From assembly GCA_020072585.1 (NCBI GenBank), contig JAIQGL010000006.1, positions 1-64,000 of the forward strand: a stretch of DNA of 64,000 bases. The letters run 5' to 3'. The position numbers and the translations under genes were made by a program. Each line of letters starts with the position of its first letter. The first letter of the stretch is position 1. This DNA comes from Terriglobia bacterium. GTDB taxonomy: Bacteria; Acidobacteriota; Terriglobia; Terriglobales; Acidobacteriaceae. The notes under the pieces are model-generated. The model was not told where the DNA came from. It was given only the letters and a program-made list of their open reading frames with translations, and made no database searches. Below are positions 1 to 8,978 of the stretch, in pieces.

Positions 1-276
1 CGATTGTCAGGGCGCTGGAACGCCGTCAAGGGTCGAGATAAACGCCCAACCGCAGGCGCCCTTGACTGCGTTTCCAGCGCGATGCCCCCGTCTGTCTTTT
101 TTACCCTTGACACTGGCCGTTGTCGTCATAGACGGGATGGCGTATCGAACGGGATGAATTCCGCCACGGTGTAAATGTACCGTGGTGAAAAGAGCAGATG
201 CATCGTACAGTGCGTCTTGCGCATGCACTATCGGCAAGAACACGTCAGCTCTCATCCTCCGTTTCTATCCGCGCCC
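1..276. other. Intergenic start of window, no gene supported
   Basis: I see no convincing coding region, RNA gene or repeat here. The short open frames on either strand have no clear ribosome-binding site and no family resemblance. Confidence 0.4.
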
Positions 277-447
277 ATGCCACGCAATGCCGGGGAACAG
301 CGGTTTCTGCTGGTTGTCTTGATTGTTGTCTGGACTGTGGGACTGGGGCTGATGCTGTGGATGAACAGGCGGAAGCAGGAAAGCCAATTTTTACCACAGA
401 GGATACGGAGGAAGCGAGCCAGCGCGCTAACGCTGACACGTCCCTGA
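277..447 (+). CDS. Possible small single-pass membrane protein
   Basis: This short ATG frame would encode about 56 residues: a polar N-terminus, one strongly hydrophobic segment (FLLVVLIVVWTVGLGLML, residues about 9-26) and a basic tail (NRRKQ). The hydrophobic run followed by arginines suits an N-out/C-in membrane anchor. There is no good Shine-Dalgarno. The C-terminal codons overlap a repeat-like stretch (ACCACAGAGGATACGGAGGA, about 390-412) of a kind common in intergenic DNA of such genomes, so the tail may be a frame running into a repeat. It could be a real small gene or chance. Confidence 0.25.
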   Translation: MPRNAGEQRFLLVVLIVVWTVGLGLMLWMNRRKQESQFLPQRIRRKRASALTLTRP

Positions 448-478
448 CCACAAATCATCTTCCATCGAAAGGCGAAAT

Positions 479-748
479 ATGGCCCGTAAGACTAAACGTT
501 CCAGCAAACAACCTTCAAGTTACCACCGCTTCCCAGAGGTCAAAGGGAAGGTCGTTTCACTGGTCGAAGTTGACCACAACGCCCAGGCAATCCTCATCAT
601 GTTTGAGGACAACACCGTTCTCGGCTTCGACATTGATTCCAGTCATGTCGTGTTTCCCCAGTTGTCAGACAGGAAAAAGGGGAACTGGAAATCAATCAAA
701 CAATGGCGACCAATTTACAGCCCAATTTCCATGGTCAAGTGGCCATAG
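479..748 (+). CDS. Small hypothetical protein (89 aa)
   Basis: The ATG is preceded by an AAAGGCG ribosome-binding-like sequence. The product has a basic, flexible N-terminus (about 20 residues, many K/S/R/Q), then a compact alternating hydrophobic region (VVSLVEVDHNAQ, ILIMFEDNT, LGFDIDSS) that looks like a small beta-rich domain. It ends in a polar stretch with several tryptophans. I do not recognise a family. It stands alone on the plus strand, so it is probably monocistronic. The periodic hydrophobicity and acceptable start make a real gene likelier than not, but nothing indicates its role. Confidence 0.5.
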   Translation: MARKTKRSSKQPSSYHRFPEVKGKVVSLVEVDHNAQAILIMFEDNTVLGFDIDSSHVVFPQLSDRKKGNWKSIKQWRPIYSPISMVKWP

Positions 749-1000
749 CGCACTCACGCTCTTAACCATAAACCCGCCTGAGGTGCTTCCAAAGCAATTA
801 CAGGAGACTTGAAAAGGCGTTTGAAGCCTAAAAAGAAGGCACGAAATGATACGATGCTGCACGCCATGAGTATTATCAGGCGTCGAACCCGCCGACGGAT
901 AAGAGCAAAGAGCCAAAACATTTGCCTGCTCTGTGCAGATCAGTGTTATCTGTGTTCATCAGTGGTAAGTTTTTGATTTTTTCTAACCGTGGTGAGCTTT
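749..1000. other. Intergenic, with a short dispersed-repeat fragment
   Basis: No gene is supported. Around 931-967 the plus strand reads CAGATCAGTGTTATCTGTG followed by TTCATCAGTGGTAAG. This ATCTGTGTTCATC-type phrase recurs as intergenic filler in many bacterial genomes; I recognise the type but see only this copy here. Confidence 0.35.
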
Positions 1001-1210
1001 TTAGCAGCGGCCGGCAGGACAGGGGTGCACGTTCTGGCTGCGATTTCCGGCGGCAGGGACCCACTTGGGGGAATCGTCTTTGCAGGCAAGTTTCTTTACG
1101 GATGCGCGGCCATGCACAAACTCCGCCCACTTAAGGTCGTGTTTGACGAAGTCATCATAAGCTGTTGCTGCAATTTCAATGTGCGTGCCGTCCGCAAACT
1201 TGATCGTCAT
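1001..1210 (-). CDS. Small hypothetical protein (69 aa)
   Basis: I start this gene at the ATG at 1210 because it is preceded on the minus strand by a near-perfect AGGAGG box six bases upstream. The longer frame reaching to 1246 has no such signal. The product (MTIKFADGTHIEIAATAYDDF...) begins like a short beta-hairpin domain and ends in a polar tail with two cysteines. No family is recognised. It lies downstream of nothing on the same strand and is followed by intergenic DNA, so it is probably transcribed alone. The strong ribosome-binding site is the main argument that it is expressed. Confidence 0.5.
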   Translation of the reverse strand: MTIKFADGTHIEIAATAYDDFVKHDLKWAEFVHGRASVKKLACKDDSPKWVPAAGNRSQNVHPCPAGRC

Positions 1211-1352
1211 TCCCGCCTCCTGAGGGTTTTTTTGATTTGAGTACATTGAATAGATGATCGGGAACTAAGGCAGGGTTCAGGAATCTGTGCGCATCGGCAA
1301 AAAAAATCGCTTTGCTTCGCACAAAAAAAATATTTCTGCGGAAAACAAAACT

Positions 1353-2741
1353 CTATGCGGTCAACGCGGCTTCTTCCGCGCGTTCTTCGTTCATCCGCGC
1401 CAGCAGACGCTCAACATATTTGGTGTCGATGTCGCCTGCACGGAACTCAGCATCGGCCAGGATACGGCGGTGCAGTGGGATCGTGGTATAGATACCCTCC
1501 ACGATAAACATCTCCAGCGCGCGCTGCATGCGCATGATGGCTTCAGGGCGGTCCTTGCCAAAGCTGATAAGCTTGGCGATAAGGGAATCGTAATAGGGCG
1601 GGATCACGCCTTCGGCATAGGCCGCGGTGTCCACGCGAACGCCCAGGCCGCCGGGCACGTGAAAAGTTTTGATCTTGCCCGCGGACGGCGTGAATTTTTC
1701 CGGATGCTCGGCATTGATGCGGCATTCAATGGCGTGTCCGCGCTGGCCTTTGCGGTCAATCTTGGGGACGATCTCGGTGATTTTTGCCCCGGTCGCCAGC
1801 AATATCTGCGACTTGACCAGATCAAGGCTCGTGACCATCTCCGTGACCGGATGCTCAACCTGGATGCGCGTGTTCATTTCAATGAAGTGGAGGCTGCCGT
1901 CTTCGTCCATCAGAAACTCGACCGTGCCGGCATTCACGTAGCCGATTTCGGAAAGCGACTCTTCCAGTTTTTTACCTATCTCCGTGCGCATCTCCTGCGT
2001 CACGCGCGTGGAAGGCGATTCTTCCAGCAGCTTCTGGTGCCGTCGCTGGATACTGCATTCGCGCTCTCCCAGGCTGATTACGCGCCCATGCGAATCGCCC
2101 AGCACCTGGAACTCAATGTGGCGCGGGCGCTCGATAAATTTCTCCATGTAGAGATTGCCGTTGCCAAAAGCGGCCGCGGCCTCGGATTGCGCGGCATTGA
2201 ACGAGCCTTCCAGTTCTGACTCGCTGCGGATCACGCGCATGCCGCGTCCACCGCCGCCGGCTGAAGCTTTCACGATCACCGGGTAGCCAATCTGCGTTGC
2301 CCATTCACGCGCTTCTTCAGCGGTACCAATCACCCCGTCAGACCCCGGGAGAATCGGCACCTTCGCAATTTTCATCGCCTGGCGCGCTTTTTCTTTTTCA
2401 CCCATCAGGCGGATCACTTCAGGCGGCGGTCCAATGAACTTGATATGGGAACTTTCGCATACTTCGGCGAAGTTGGCGTTCTCACTCAGCAATCCATAGC
2501 CGGGATGAATCGCGTCAACATTGGTGATTTCCGCCGCGCTGATCACCGCGGGAATATTCAGGTAACTTTCTGACGAACGCGGCGGCCCAATGCAGATGGC
2601 TTCGTCGGCAAACCGGACGTGCAGGGAATTGCGATCAGCGTCGCTATAAACGGCAACGGTCTTTACGCCCAGTTCTTTACAGGCGCAGATCACGCGCAGT
2701 GCAATTTCACCACGGTTGGCTATCAGGATCTTCTTGAACAT
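1353..2741 (-). CDS. accC: Acetyl-CoA carboxylase, biotin carboxylase subunit
   Basis: The 462-residue protein carries out the ATP-dependent carboxylation of the biotin on AccB, the first half-reaction of malonyl-CoA formation in cytosolic fatty-acid synthesis. It opens with the classical biotin carboxylase N-terminus ([17 protein letters not shown]). The conserved [10 protein letters not shown] motif, the glycine-rich ATP-grasp loop (GGGGRGMR) and the [14 protein letters not shown] active-site motif are all intact. Length matches the family (about 450). It is the downstream partner of accB, but the two are separated by 460 bp holding four tandem repeats, which is unusual because accB and accC are normally tightly coupled. 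The last repeat ends only six bases before the accC start codon, so it probably forms part of the accC leader. Confidence 0.97.
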   Translation of the reverse strand: MFKKILIANRGEIALRVICACKELGVKTVAVYSDADRNSLHVRFADEAICIGPPRSSESYLNIPAVISAAEITNVDAIHPGYGLLSENANFAEVCESSHIKFIGPPPEVIRLMGEKEKARQAMKIAKVPILPGSDGVIGTAEEAREWATQIGYPVIVKASAGGGGRGMRVIRSESELEGSFNAAQSEAAAAFGNGNLYMEKFIERPRHIEFQVLGDSHGRVISLGERECSIQRRHQKLLEESPSTRVTQEMRTEIGKKLEESLSEIGYVNAGTVEFLMDEDGSLHFIEMNTRIQVEHPVTEMVTSLDLVKSQILLATGAKITEIVPKIDRKGQRGHAIECRINAEHPEKFTPSAGKIKTFHVPGGLGVRVDTAAYAEGVIPPYYDSLIAKLISFGKDRPEAIMRMQRALEMFIVEGIYTTIPLHRRILADAEFRAGDIDTKYVERLLARMNEERAEEAALTA

Positions 2742-2747
2742 TTATTT

Positions 2748-3207
2748 ATGTCGCTTCGCTCCACACCGCCAAAAGTCCATCCTTATGGCTGGCATGGTCT
2801 GCGCTTGTTGCTGCGGGCTCGGCACGCTAGTCGGCCTCGCCCTTTTGTAATTTCAAAATATTAAAATGTCGCTTCGCTCCACACCGCCAAAAGTCCATCC
2901 TTATGGCTGCCATGGTCTGCGCTTGTTGCTGCGGGCTCGGCACGCTAGTCGGCCTCGCCCTTTTGTAATTTCAAAATATTAAAATGTCGTTTCGCTCCAC
3001 ACCGCCAAAAGTCCATCCTTATGGCTGGCATGTCTGCGCCTGTTGCTGCGGGCTCGGCACGCTAGTCGGCCTCGCCCTTTTGTAATTTCAAAATATTAAA
3101 ATGTCGCTTCGCTCCACACCGCCAAAAGTCCATTCTTATGGCTGGCATGTCTGCGCCTATTGCTGCGGGCTCGGCCCGCGTGTTGGCCTCACCCTTTGTA
3201 TCTCAAA
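2748..3207 (-). repeat. Four tandem copies of ~118-bp repeat (family A) between accB and accC
   Basis: Four near-identical units begin at 2748, 2866, 2984 and 3101 (periods 118, 118, 117). The transcribed (minus) strand contains GAGGCCGACTAGCGTGCCG near the start of each unit and GCGGTGTGGAGCGAAGCGAC at its end. The same two cores occur in arrays at 4901-5337, 22991-23124, 40214-40400 and 46015-46199, there in the opposite orientation. The cores are partly complementary (CCGARCCGC against GCGGTKTGG), so each unit could fold as a long-looped hairpin in the accB-accC transcript. The fourth unit is the most diverged and runs into the accB stop codon. Confidence 0.9.
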
Positions 3208-3705
3208 TTATTTTCTTGGCCGTATCGCGAACAGCGGCTGGCCGTATTCCACGGGCTGCCCGTTGTTGACCAGAATTTTTACAATTTCGCCGGAAGCATC
3301 GGACTCAATCTCATTCATGAGCTTCATGGCCTCAATGATGCATATCACCTGGCCGGCTGCCACCTGATCGCCTTTTTTAACAAATGGCAAAGAGCCAGGC
3401 GCAGGCGACTCATAATATGTCCCCACGATCGGCGATTTCACCGTATGCAGCTCTTCCTCTGCGGCCGCCGACGGTGCAGATGGAACGGGAGTCGCGGCGT
3501 GAACAGGAGCAGGGGCCGGAGACGAAGGCTGAACCGGTGAGGCCGCCATCGGCATGGGCGCTGCCGGCATAGCGTGTGTGATGACCGTCGCAGCATCAAC
3601 GCCACGCTTGACGCGGACCTTAACGTCTCCGCGCTCAAGCTCAAACTCGGAGATGTCCTTTTCTATCAGGAACTCGATAAGCTCTTTCAGCTCTTTCTGA
3701 TTCAT
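3208..3705 (-). CDS. accB: Acetyl-CoA carboxylase, biotin carboxyl carrier protein
   Basis: This 165-residue protein carries biotin between the biotin carboxylase (AccC) and the carboxyltransferase. The start is set at MNQKELKELIEF, a typical BCCP N-terminal helix, with a GGGAGAG box upstream; the longer frame to 3765 adds 20 unrelated residues. Layout: N-terminal helix and small domain (1-40), Pro/Ala-rich flexible linker (about 45-85), and a C-terminal biotinyl domain (about 88-165). The biotin attachment motif is IIEAMKLMNE, with the modified lysine at about residue 128. It is first in the accB-accC pair and lies 65 bp downstream of the aminopeptidase gene, so the three may share a transcript. 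Confidence 0.95.
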   Translation of the reverse strand: MNQKELKELIEFLIEKDISEFELERGDVKVRVKRGVDAATVITHAMPAAPMPMAASPVQPSSPAPAPVHAATPVPSAPSAAAEEELHTVKSPIVGTYYESPAPGSLPFVKKGDQVAAGQVICIIEAMKLMNEIESDASGEIVKILVNNGQPVEYGQPLFAIRPRK

Positions 3706-3770
3706 GAATGTATTCGGCTCTCCCTTCCCATCCATCGCAATTGTTGCGCATGTTGGGTTCCCCAACGGAG

Positions 3771-4859
3771 TTACAGCGTGATCAGGTCCTTGGTGGTAGG
3801 CGTCAGGACTTCATGCCCTGTCTCGGTGACCAGGACCATATCTTCAATTCGGACTCCACCCTCATCAGGAATGTAGATGCCTGGTTCAATTGTTACGACC
3901 ATTCCCGGCGCAAGCTTCTGGGTCTGGCCTCTGGCCAGCCGAGGCGACTCATGCACCTCGATTCCCACTCCATGGCCGGTGGAGTGGGTAAAAAAAGCCT
4001 CGAAACCAGCTTTTTTCAATACTTCCCGCCCCGCTCGGTCCACTTCACCTGTTGCCACGCCTGGTTTAACCGCTCCAATCGAGGCGAGCTGCGCTTCCCG
4101 AACTGCTTCATACATGCGGCGATGCGTCCGGGAAACAGCGCCTGCATGCACAGTGCGGGTCATGTCAGAACAGTAACTCGCAAGTATAACACCGTAATCC
4201 AGTATTATAAATCCTTGATTAGGAATGGCTTGCGCCGATGCACGCCCATGCGGCAAAGCCGAACGCGGCCCTGCGGCCACAATTGTGTCAAAGGACATCT
4301 TTTCCGCCCCGGCCCTGCGCGCCTGCAACTCCAACTCACCCGCCACCTGCGTTTCCGCAACTCCCGGCTTGATGACCGAAAGCGCCGTTTGGAACAAGCT
4401 GGCCGCCAGCAACACTGAAGCGCGAATCTGGCTGATTTCATCTGCATCTTTAATCAGGCGCAGCTGCTCCACCAGGCTTGACGTGGGTTTCAATTTGGTC
4501 TTGCCGCGCACAATCTGCCCCAGTTGTTTATAAGCGCTGTAAGAAAGCTGGTCTGCCTCAAAACCAAGCGTCTTCACTCTGGCTTTCTGGGCGCCTTCGC
4601 ATCCTTCAATAAATGCTGCCCGCTTGCCCACAACAACCCGGGCGCTCTGCACTTCTTCATGCGCCTGCTGGGTATAGCGGCCATCAGTGTAAAAGGTCAG
4701 CTTGTGTGAGCGTTCGCTAACGTGCAGGAGCAGCACGCCGGCTGACCCGGTAAAACCACATAAGTAAAGGACATTGGGTAAATGCGTGACCAGTAGCGCA
4801 TCACAGCCGCCCTGGCGCAATGCCGCCGCAAGTTTCTTCTGTCGAGCAAGGTAGTTCAT
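3771..4859 (-). CDS. pepP: M24 family Xaa-Pro aminopeptidase
   Basis: The 362-residue protein has a creatinase-like N-terminal domain (about 1-130) and a C-terminal pita-bread metallopeptidase domain (about 135-362). The five metal ligands are visible: D221 (IILDYGV), D232 (YCSDMTRTV), H296 (HSTGHGVGIEVHE), E325 (VVTIEPGIYI) and E339 (GVRIEDMVLV). It would release N-terminal residues preceding proline from cytosolic peptides. In many bacteria an M24 peptidase sits beside efp and accB-accC; here the peptidase directly precedes accB and no efp is present. The gene symbol is by family resemblance only; the shorter length is nearer to Bacillus YqhT/PepQ types than to E. coli PepP. Confidence 0.9.
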   Translation of the reverse strand: MNYLARQKKLAAALRQGGCDALLVTHLPNVLYLCGFTGSAGVLLLHVSERSHKLTFYTDGRYTQQAHEEVQSARVVVGKRAAFIEGCEGAQKARVKTLGFEADQLSYSAYKQLGQIVRGKTKLKPTSSLVEQLRLIKDADEISQIRASVLLAASLFQTALSVIKPGVAETQVAGELELQARRAGAEKMSFDTIVAAGPRSALPHGRASAQAIPNQGFIILDYGVILASYCSDMTRTVHAGAVSRTHRRMYEAVREAQLASIGAVKPGVATGEVDRAGREVLKKAGFEAFFTHSTGHGVGIEVHESPRLARGQTQKLAPGMVVTIEPGIYIPDEGGVRIEDMVLVTETGHEVLTPTTKDLITL

Positions 4860-4900
4860 TGATCTTAAGTTAGCAGCAATGTCTCTTCTTTTGAATCAGC

Positions 4901-5337
4901 TTGCGCGCCAAACCGCCTGCGATAGATGCTGAACACCCCAACAAGGTTACATGCTCTTTAGCGGCTTGGAGGCGCAACGACGTATTCTCCCTTTCTCACT
5001 GGCGGTGAGGCCGACTTGCGTGCCGAACCGCCTGACACAGGTGCTGAACAATCCAAACAGGTTGCATGCTCTTTTAGCGGTTTGGAGCGCAGCGACATCT
5101 TCGCTTTTTTGCACTGGCGGTGAGGCCGACTTGCGCCGACTTGCGTGCCGAACCGCCTGACACAGGTGCTGAACAATCCAAACAGGTTGCATGCTCTTTT
5201 AGCGGTTTGGAGCGCAGCGACATCTTCGCTTTTTTGCACTGGCGGTGAGGCCGACTTGCGTGCCGAACCGCCTGACACAGGTGCTGAACAATCTAAACAG
5301 GTTGCATGCTCTTTTAGCGGTTTGGAGCGCAGCGACA
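4901..5337 (+). repeat. Four tandem copies of family A repeat
   Basis: The GCGG(T/C)TTGGAG core recurs at 4961, 5077, 5202 and 5317 (spacings 116, 125, 115). The longer third unit contains an internal duplication of GCCGACTTGC. Units read GAGGCCGACTTGCGTGCCG, then AACCGCCTGACACAGGTGC, then GCGGTTTGGAGCGCAGCGAC. The first unit is diverged and truncated. The array lies between pilQ and pepP and is antisense to both genes. It belongs to the same family as the array inside accB-accC but in the opposite orientation and with a different middle segment. Confidence 0.9.
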
Positions 5338-5350
5338 GAATCTAAAGACA

Positions 5351-5380
5351 AAAAAACCCGGGGATGATGAGTCCCCGGGG
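5351..5380 (-). terminator. Rho-independent terminator of the pil operon
   Basis: On the minus strand, 17 bases after the pilQ stop, an 8-bp perfect stem (CCCGGGGA with TCCCCGGG, 7-base loop, 5357-5379) is followed by TTTTTTTG. It would end pilM-N-O-P-Q transcription and insulate it from the repeat array and pepP. Confidence 0.85.
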
Positions 5381-5396
5381 AATCAAATGCGCGACA

Positions 5397-7775
5397 CTAA
5401 GTTTGAATGATCTTGGGAGTGATAAAGAAGATCAGCTCCGCCGTTGATGTGTTTACGTTGGTGTGTTTGAACAGATTGCCAAGGAATGGAATGCTGCCGA
5501 GCAGCGGGACCTGGGAAATAGCTACGCTGTTCTGCGTCTGAATTACGCCGCCGATAACGACCGTACCGCCATCGGTGATTAGCACCTGCGTGGTCGCCTG
5601 TTGCGTGTTGAGCGTGGGATTCAATTGTGAACCGCTTACACGGCTGAAATCCGGCACGGTATTTTCCACGTCGATATTCAGGAAGATGGTGTTTTCCGCC
5701 GTGATCTGCGGGGTTACGGTCAAACGCAGGAAGGCGTCCACATAAGTTACCGTGGGCGGGCCACCCAACTGCGCCTGCGTGACCACTGGAATACGTGAAC
5801 CCTGGCGGATCAGCGCGGAAATGTTGTTCTGCGTGGTGATGTGCGGACGCGACAGGATCTTCAACAGACCGCGGCTTTCCGCCATGGTAAGAATGAAGTC
5901 AAGCCGGAAACCGGCAGTCGCATTGGTAAACTCAATGCCGCTGGTTGGCCCGGTTGCGCCCAGGTTGGAGAACAGCGGAATGGATGTTGCATCGCCGACT
6001 CCCGTAATGAACCTTGGCACCTGTCCGCCGGGCAATGTAACTTTCACCGGGCTGTTCGCGGTCGCGCCGCCTACAGCATTGTTGCCGCTGCCAAATCCGG
6101 CGCCCAGCTGTGTGCCTATGTCGCGGGCAAATGTTCTGGTGGAAGCCACCACGCGCGCTTCAATTTCAACTTCAGGAGTCTTGCGATCCAGCATGCGGAT
6201 CAGATCTTCAACTTTCGGCAGCACGCTGGGTATGTCTTCCACGATCAGAGCGTTGCTGCGATCGTCCGCCACCACGTCACCGCGGGCGGAAAGGAATTTC
6301 TTGATCACCGGCATTGCATCCTTGGCGTGACCATAGCTCAGATAACGCGTGATGGTTTGCTTGGGGACGGCCAGCGCTTGCGCTTCCTGCTGCGCGCGCC
6401 GCGATTCCGCTTCAACTTTCATCGTATCCAGCGTGGCGATGCGAAGCACGTTGCCCTGCAGTGTGCAGGCCAGGCCGTTGTTGTCCAGCACAATGGCCAG
6501 CGCCTGGTCCCACGGCACGTCATCCAGAACAATCGTCACCGAGCCTTTGACTGAAGGGTCCAGCACAACGTTCAGGCCGCTGATCTCGTGAATCAGTCGG
6601 AAGAAGTCCTTGAGATCAAGGTCCTTGAAATTCATGCCAAACGGTTCGCCGGTATAGCGGCCCGTGGTGCAATTTGTAGTGGAGGGCGCGGTAACGGCAA
6701 CCGTGGTGCCTGCCGGCGTGGTCTGTGCCGACTGCTGTTGCTGCTGTTGCAACGCGGCATTGATCATTGCGGGCTGTGCCGCCAGGCTGGCATGCGCGGC
6801 AAAAGGTGGCTGGTTGATGCTGGCCAGCGCCGGAGGTTCCCCGGCAAAATGCGAAGCTGCAACTTCGGCCCGTGACCGCGTGGCTTCCACGGTCTTCTCT
6901 TCAGGCTTGGCGGCAACTGTGCTCTTCGCGGGCGCGCTCGGCATTTGAGGAGCGGTCTGCGGTTGCTGTGCAGCGTCCGCCGTCACAACCTGTTGTTTCA
7001 GCTGTGGAAGCGGCACCGGCCTGGCCGCGGAGCTCTCGCGCAGGCTCACCACCAGTTTGTTTCCTTCGGGCACGATCTGGAAGTCGCGCATTTGCGCCAT
7101 ATCAACAACCACGCGGGTTGTGCCTTCCTGGAAACGCCCAACGCGAACTGACTTCACGTCATTGCTATTGACCGCGATTTCACGCGCGCGTCCCTGCAAC
7201 ACCGAGTTTGGAATGTCCACAACCACCCGGTCCGGATGCGTCAGCTTCATGGTCTTCGCCGTCATGGGGCCGCTGCCGCTGATCTCGATGTTCAGCGCAT
7301 CGCTGCTGCGGGCAACAGAAACTTCACGGATGCGGCTGGCCGTACCGGTTCTCTGTATGGCCGGGGCGGTGGCCTGAGCGGCGGCTGGAGAACTGGAAAC
7401 ATGCAACTCCAGCCCGCCTTCCACCTCGCTCACGTTCACCTTGGCGCCCGGCGCAAGTGTAAGCTCCAGACGCGCCACCTCAGCGCCGCCGGAAGAGCGG
7501 TAGCCGGCAACGCGGTACGATTTCACTCCCGGCGCGGAGACCTCATGCACCTTCGCATCCGGATGTGCGATCGAAACCCCTGCCATGTCGACCAGCATCA
7601 GGTTGTCGGTTGGACGATACTCGGTGTGAGTAAAAGTCCCGCTCGCCAGGATGGTGATTACCGCAGCGCTGTCCTGGCTCTTGACCAGAACCTCTCCCAG
7701 TTGCGAAACGGTAGCTGCCGCCATGGCGCTTGCGCTGGCCAGCAGAACGATTCCTAGCAGTTGCCTAATCCTCAT
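5397..7775 (-). CDS. pilQ: Type IV pilus secretin PilQ
   Basis: This 792-residue protein forms the outer-membrane ring through which the type IV pilus passes. It has a signal peptide (LLGIVLLASASAMAAA), two AMIN-type peptidoglycan-binding regions (about 30-130 and 145-250), and a Pro/Ala/Gln-rich linker with a polyglutamine run (about 345). A secretin/TonB short N-terminal domain follows (about 370-445, with FGMNFKDLDLKDFFRLI), then an N1/NolW domain (about 470-530) and the C-terminal secretin barrel (about 630-792, ending LIFFITPKI). A GGGGAGAC box precedes the start. It is the last gene of the pilus operon, 200 bp downstream of pilP, and is followed by a strong terminator. Confidence 0.96.
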   Translation of the reverse strand: MRIRQLLGIVLLASASAMAAATVSQLGEVLVKSQDSAAVITILASGTFTHTEYRPTDNLMLVDMAGVSIAHPDAKVHEVSAPGVKSYRVAGYRSSGGAEVARLELTLAPGAKVNVSEVEGGLELHVSSSPAAAQATAPAIQRTGTASRIREVSVARSSDALNIEISGSGPMTAKTMKLTHPDRVVVDIPNSVLQGRAREIAVNSNDVKSVRVGRFQEGTTRVVVDMAQMRDFQIVPEGNKLVVSLRESSAARPVPLPQLKQQVVTADAAQQPQTAPQMPSAPAKSTVAAKPEEKTVEATRSRAEVAASHFAGEPPALASINQPPFAAHASLAAQPAMINAALQQQQQQSAQTTPAGTTVAVTAPSTTNCTTGRYTGEPFGMNFKDLDLKDFFRLIHEISGLNVVLDPSVKGSVTIVLDDVPWDQALAIVLDNNGLACTLQGNVLRIATLDTMKVEAESRRAQQEAQALAVPKQTITRYLSYGHAKDAMPVIKKFLSARGDVVADDRSNALIVEDIPSVLPKVEDLIRMLDRKTPEVEIEARVVASTRTFARDIGTQLGAGFGSGNNAVGGATANSPVKVTLPGGQVPRFITGVGDATSIPLFSNLGATGPTSGIEFTNATAGFRLDFILTMAESRGLLKILSRPHITTQNNISALIRQGSRIPVVTQAQLGGPPTVTYVDAFLRLTVTPQITAENTIFLNIDVENTVPDFSRVSGSQLNPTLNTQQATTQVLITDGGTVVIGGVIQTQNSVAISQVPLLGSIPFLGNLFKHTNVNTSTAELIFFITPKIIQT

Positions 7776-7976
7776 CTTCTTGTCTCCCCATCCCGGCGCT
7801 GGAGTTGCTCACCGGTCATACGCGGCATCGCTGGACGCCCCTCGAACACGCTCCAGCTGCCCGGAAAATTAGTCCCTTGACTAAAGCAATGACGAACAAC
7901 GGCCTTGCTTCCCTGGTTCGGCCCCTACCTACTGCTCTTGCGCTTTTCAACTGCTGTCTAAACTCTTCCGGCCCTC

Positions 7977-8936
7977 TCACGACGCCGGTACCAGCTTCTT
8001 CACTACCTCGCGTGCGGTCTCGCGTCCTAACGGATCTTTTACATATTCACGGAAAATGATGGAGTCACTGGTGATCTTCTCCACGCTTCCCTGGAATACC
8101 TGGTCGTTCTCGCGCAAGAAATAAGTGCGCTTGGTGCTGTTGGCCACCACCGCCATCATCTTGCCTGAAGTGTCCTTGACCGTGCCTTGCAGCACAAGCT
8201 CCGGAATCACAAGACACCGTTTGCCGCTGGTGCAATTGGGCTGCGGTCTGTCAATTCCTCCCTTGGCAACAATCGGGCTCACGAATGGATCGCGGCGTCC
8301 ATGTTGTCCAAAGCTCCTGGCTGGAGGCTTGGGCTTTTCCGCCGGCTTAGCCGCAGGAGCAACTTGCGCCACCTTGGGTGCAGGCGGCTTTGCCGGTGGT
8401 TGTGCGGCTGCCTTGGTGGGTGCTGGTCCGGCTTTTTTCGCTCCCTGTGCCGCCGGCTTCACTGCGATCACCGCTGGGGCCTTTGCCGCATCGGTTTTCT
8501 TCGCGTCGGTCTTTTTCGCGTCGATCTTTTTGGTATCGGCTTGCTTCGTGTCGGCCTTTTTAATATCGGCCTTCACTTCGGGCTTTTTGGTGTCCGCTGG
8601 CTTTGCTGACACCACTGGCGTCGGTGTGCCCTTGGCTGGAGTTCCCGCCGCAGCCTGCCCCTTCACCGGCATGGTGGTAGTAGTGACTTTTGGCTTATCT
8701 GACGCAGCTCCGCCCTTTGCGGCAGTCTTGCTGGCAGCAGTCGTAGCGCCTGCTTTGGTAGCTGGCTGGCTGGTACCGGCCGCATTTTTCGCCGGCTGCG
8801 TGGTGCTGGCTGGCTTGCCGGCCGCAGCAGGAGTCGGCGTTGGTGAGGCCTTGGTCTGGCTGTTGGCGCTGGAATTCTGCGCCGTGGCCATCGTCGCCAT
8901 GGCAATTGTGAGCGCAAGAATTTGTATCAGCTTCAT
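7977..8936 (-). CDS. pilP: Type IV pilus assembly protein PilP-like, with long low-complexity region
   Basis: The start is placed at MKLIQILALTIAMATMATAQ, which is a signal peptide; the in-frame upstream codons are not protein-like. The mature protein begins with some 190 residues of Ala/Pro/Lys/Thr low complexity, including a run of degenerate five-residue repeats of the DTKKx/DAKKT type (about 105-145). The C-terminal 90 residues carry the PilP fold (GRRDPFVSPI, LVLQGTVKD, YFLRENDQVFQGSVEKI). PilP links the PilN/PilO inner-membrane complex to the PilQ secretin. The tail is longer and more charged than in typical PilP (about 175 aa) and may span the periplasm or touch peptidoglycan. Position between pilO and pilQ supports the call. 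Confidence 0.85.
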   Translation of the reverse strand: MKLIQILALTIAMATMATAQNSSANSQTKASPTPTPAAAGKPASTTQPAKNAAGTSQPATKAGATTAASKTAAKGGAASDKPKVTTTTMPVKGQAAAGTPAKGTPTPVVSAKPADTKKPEVKADIKKADTKQADTKKIDAKKTDAKKTDAAKAPAVIAVKPAAQGAKKAGPAPTKAAAQPPAKPPAPKVAQVAPAAKPAEKPKPPARSFGQHGRRDPFVSPIVAKGGIDRPQPNCTSGKRCLVIPELVLQGTVKDTSGKMMAVVANSTKRTYFLRENDQVFQGSVEKITSDSIIFREYVKDPLGRETAREVVKKLVPAS

Positions 8937-8978
8937 CTCAATTCCCTTTTGTGCACTCTTCATACAAAAAGTCTTCAT

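Noticed and set aside
198-812. 204-codon plus-strand frame near the window start
   Set aside because: It overlaps the better-supported 89-aa gene in another frame, and its composition is Ser/Thr/Pro-rich without pattern.
1290-1352. Rho-independent terminator after accC
   Set aside because: Two runs of eight T on the minus strand are suggestive, but I could not form a compact GC-rich stem directly before either of them.
1287-2219. 310-codon plus-strand open frame
   Set aside because: It is antisense to accC, whose motifs are complete; the translated sequence is Arg/His-rich shadow composition.
2748-5337. CRISPR array
   Set aside because: Units are about 115-118 bp and continuous, with no alternating short repeats and unique spacers, and no cas genes are near.
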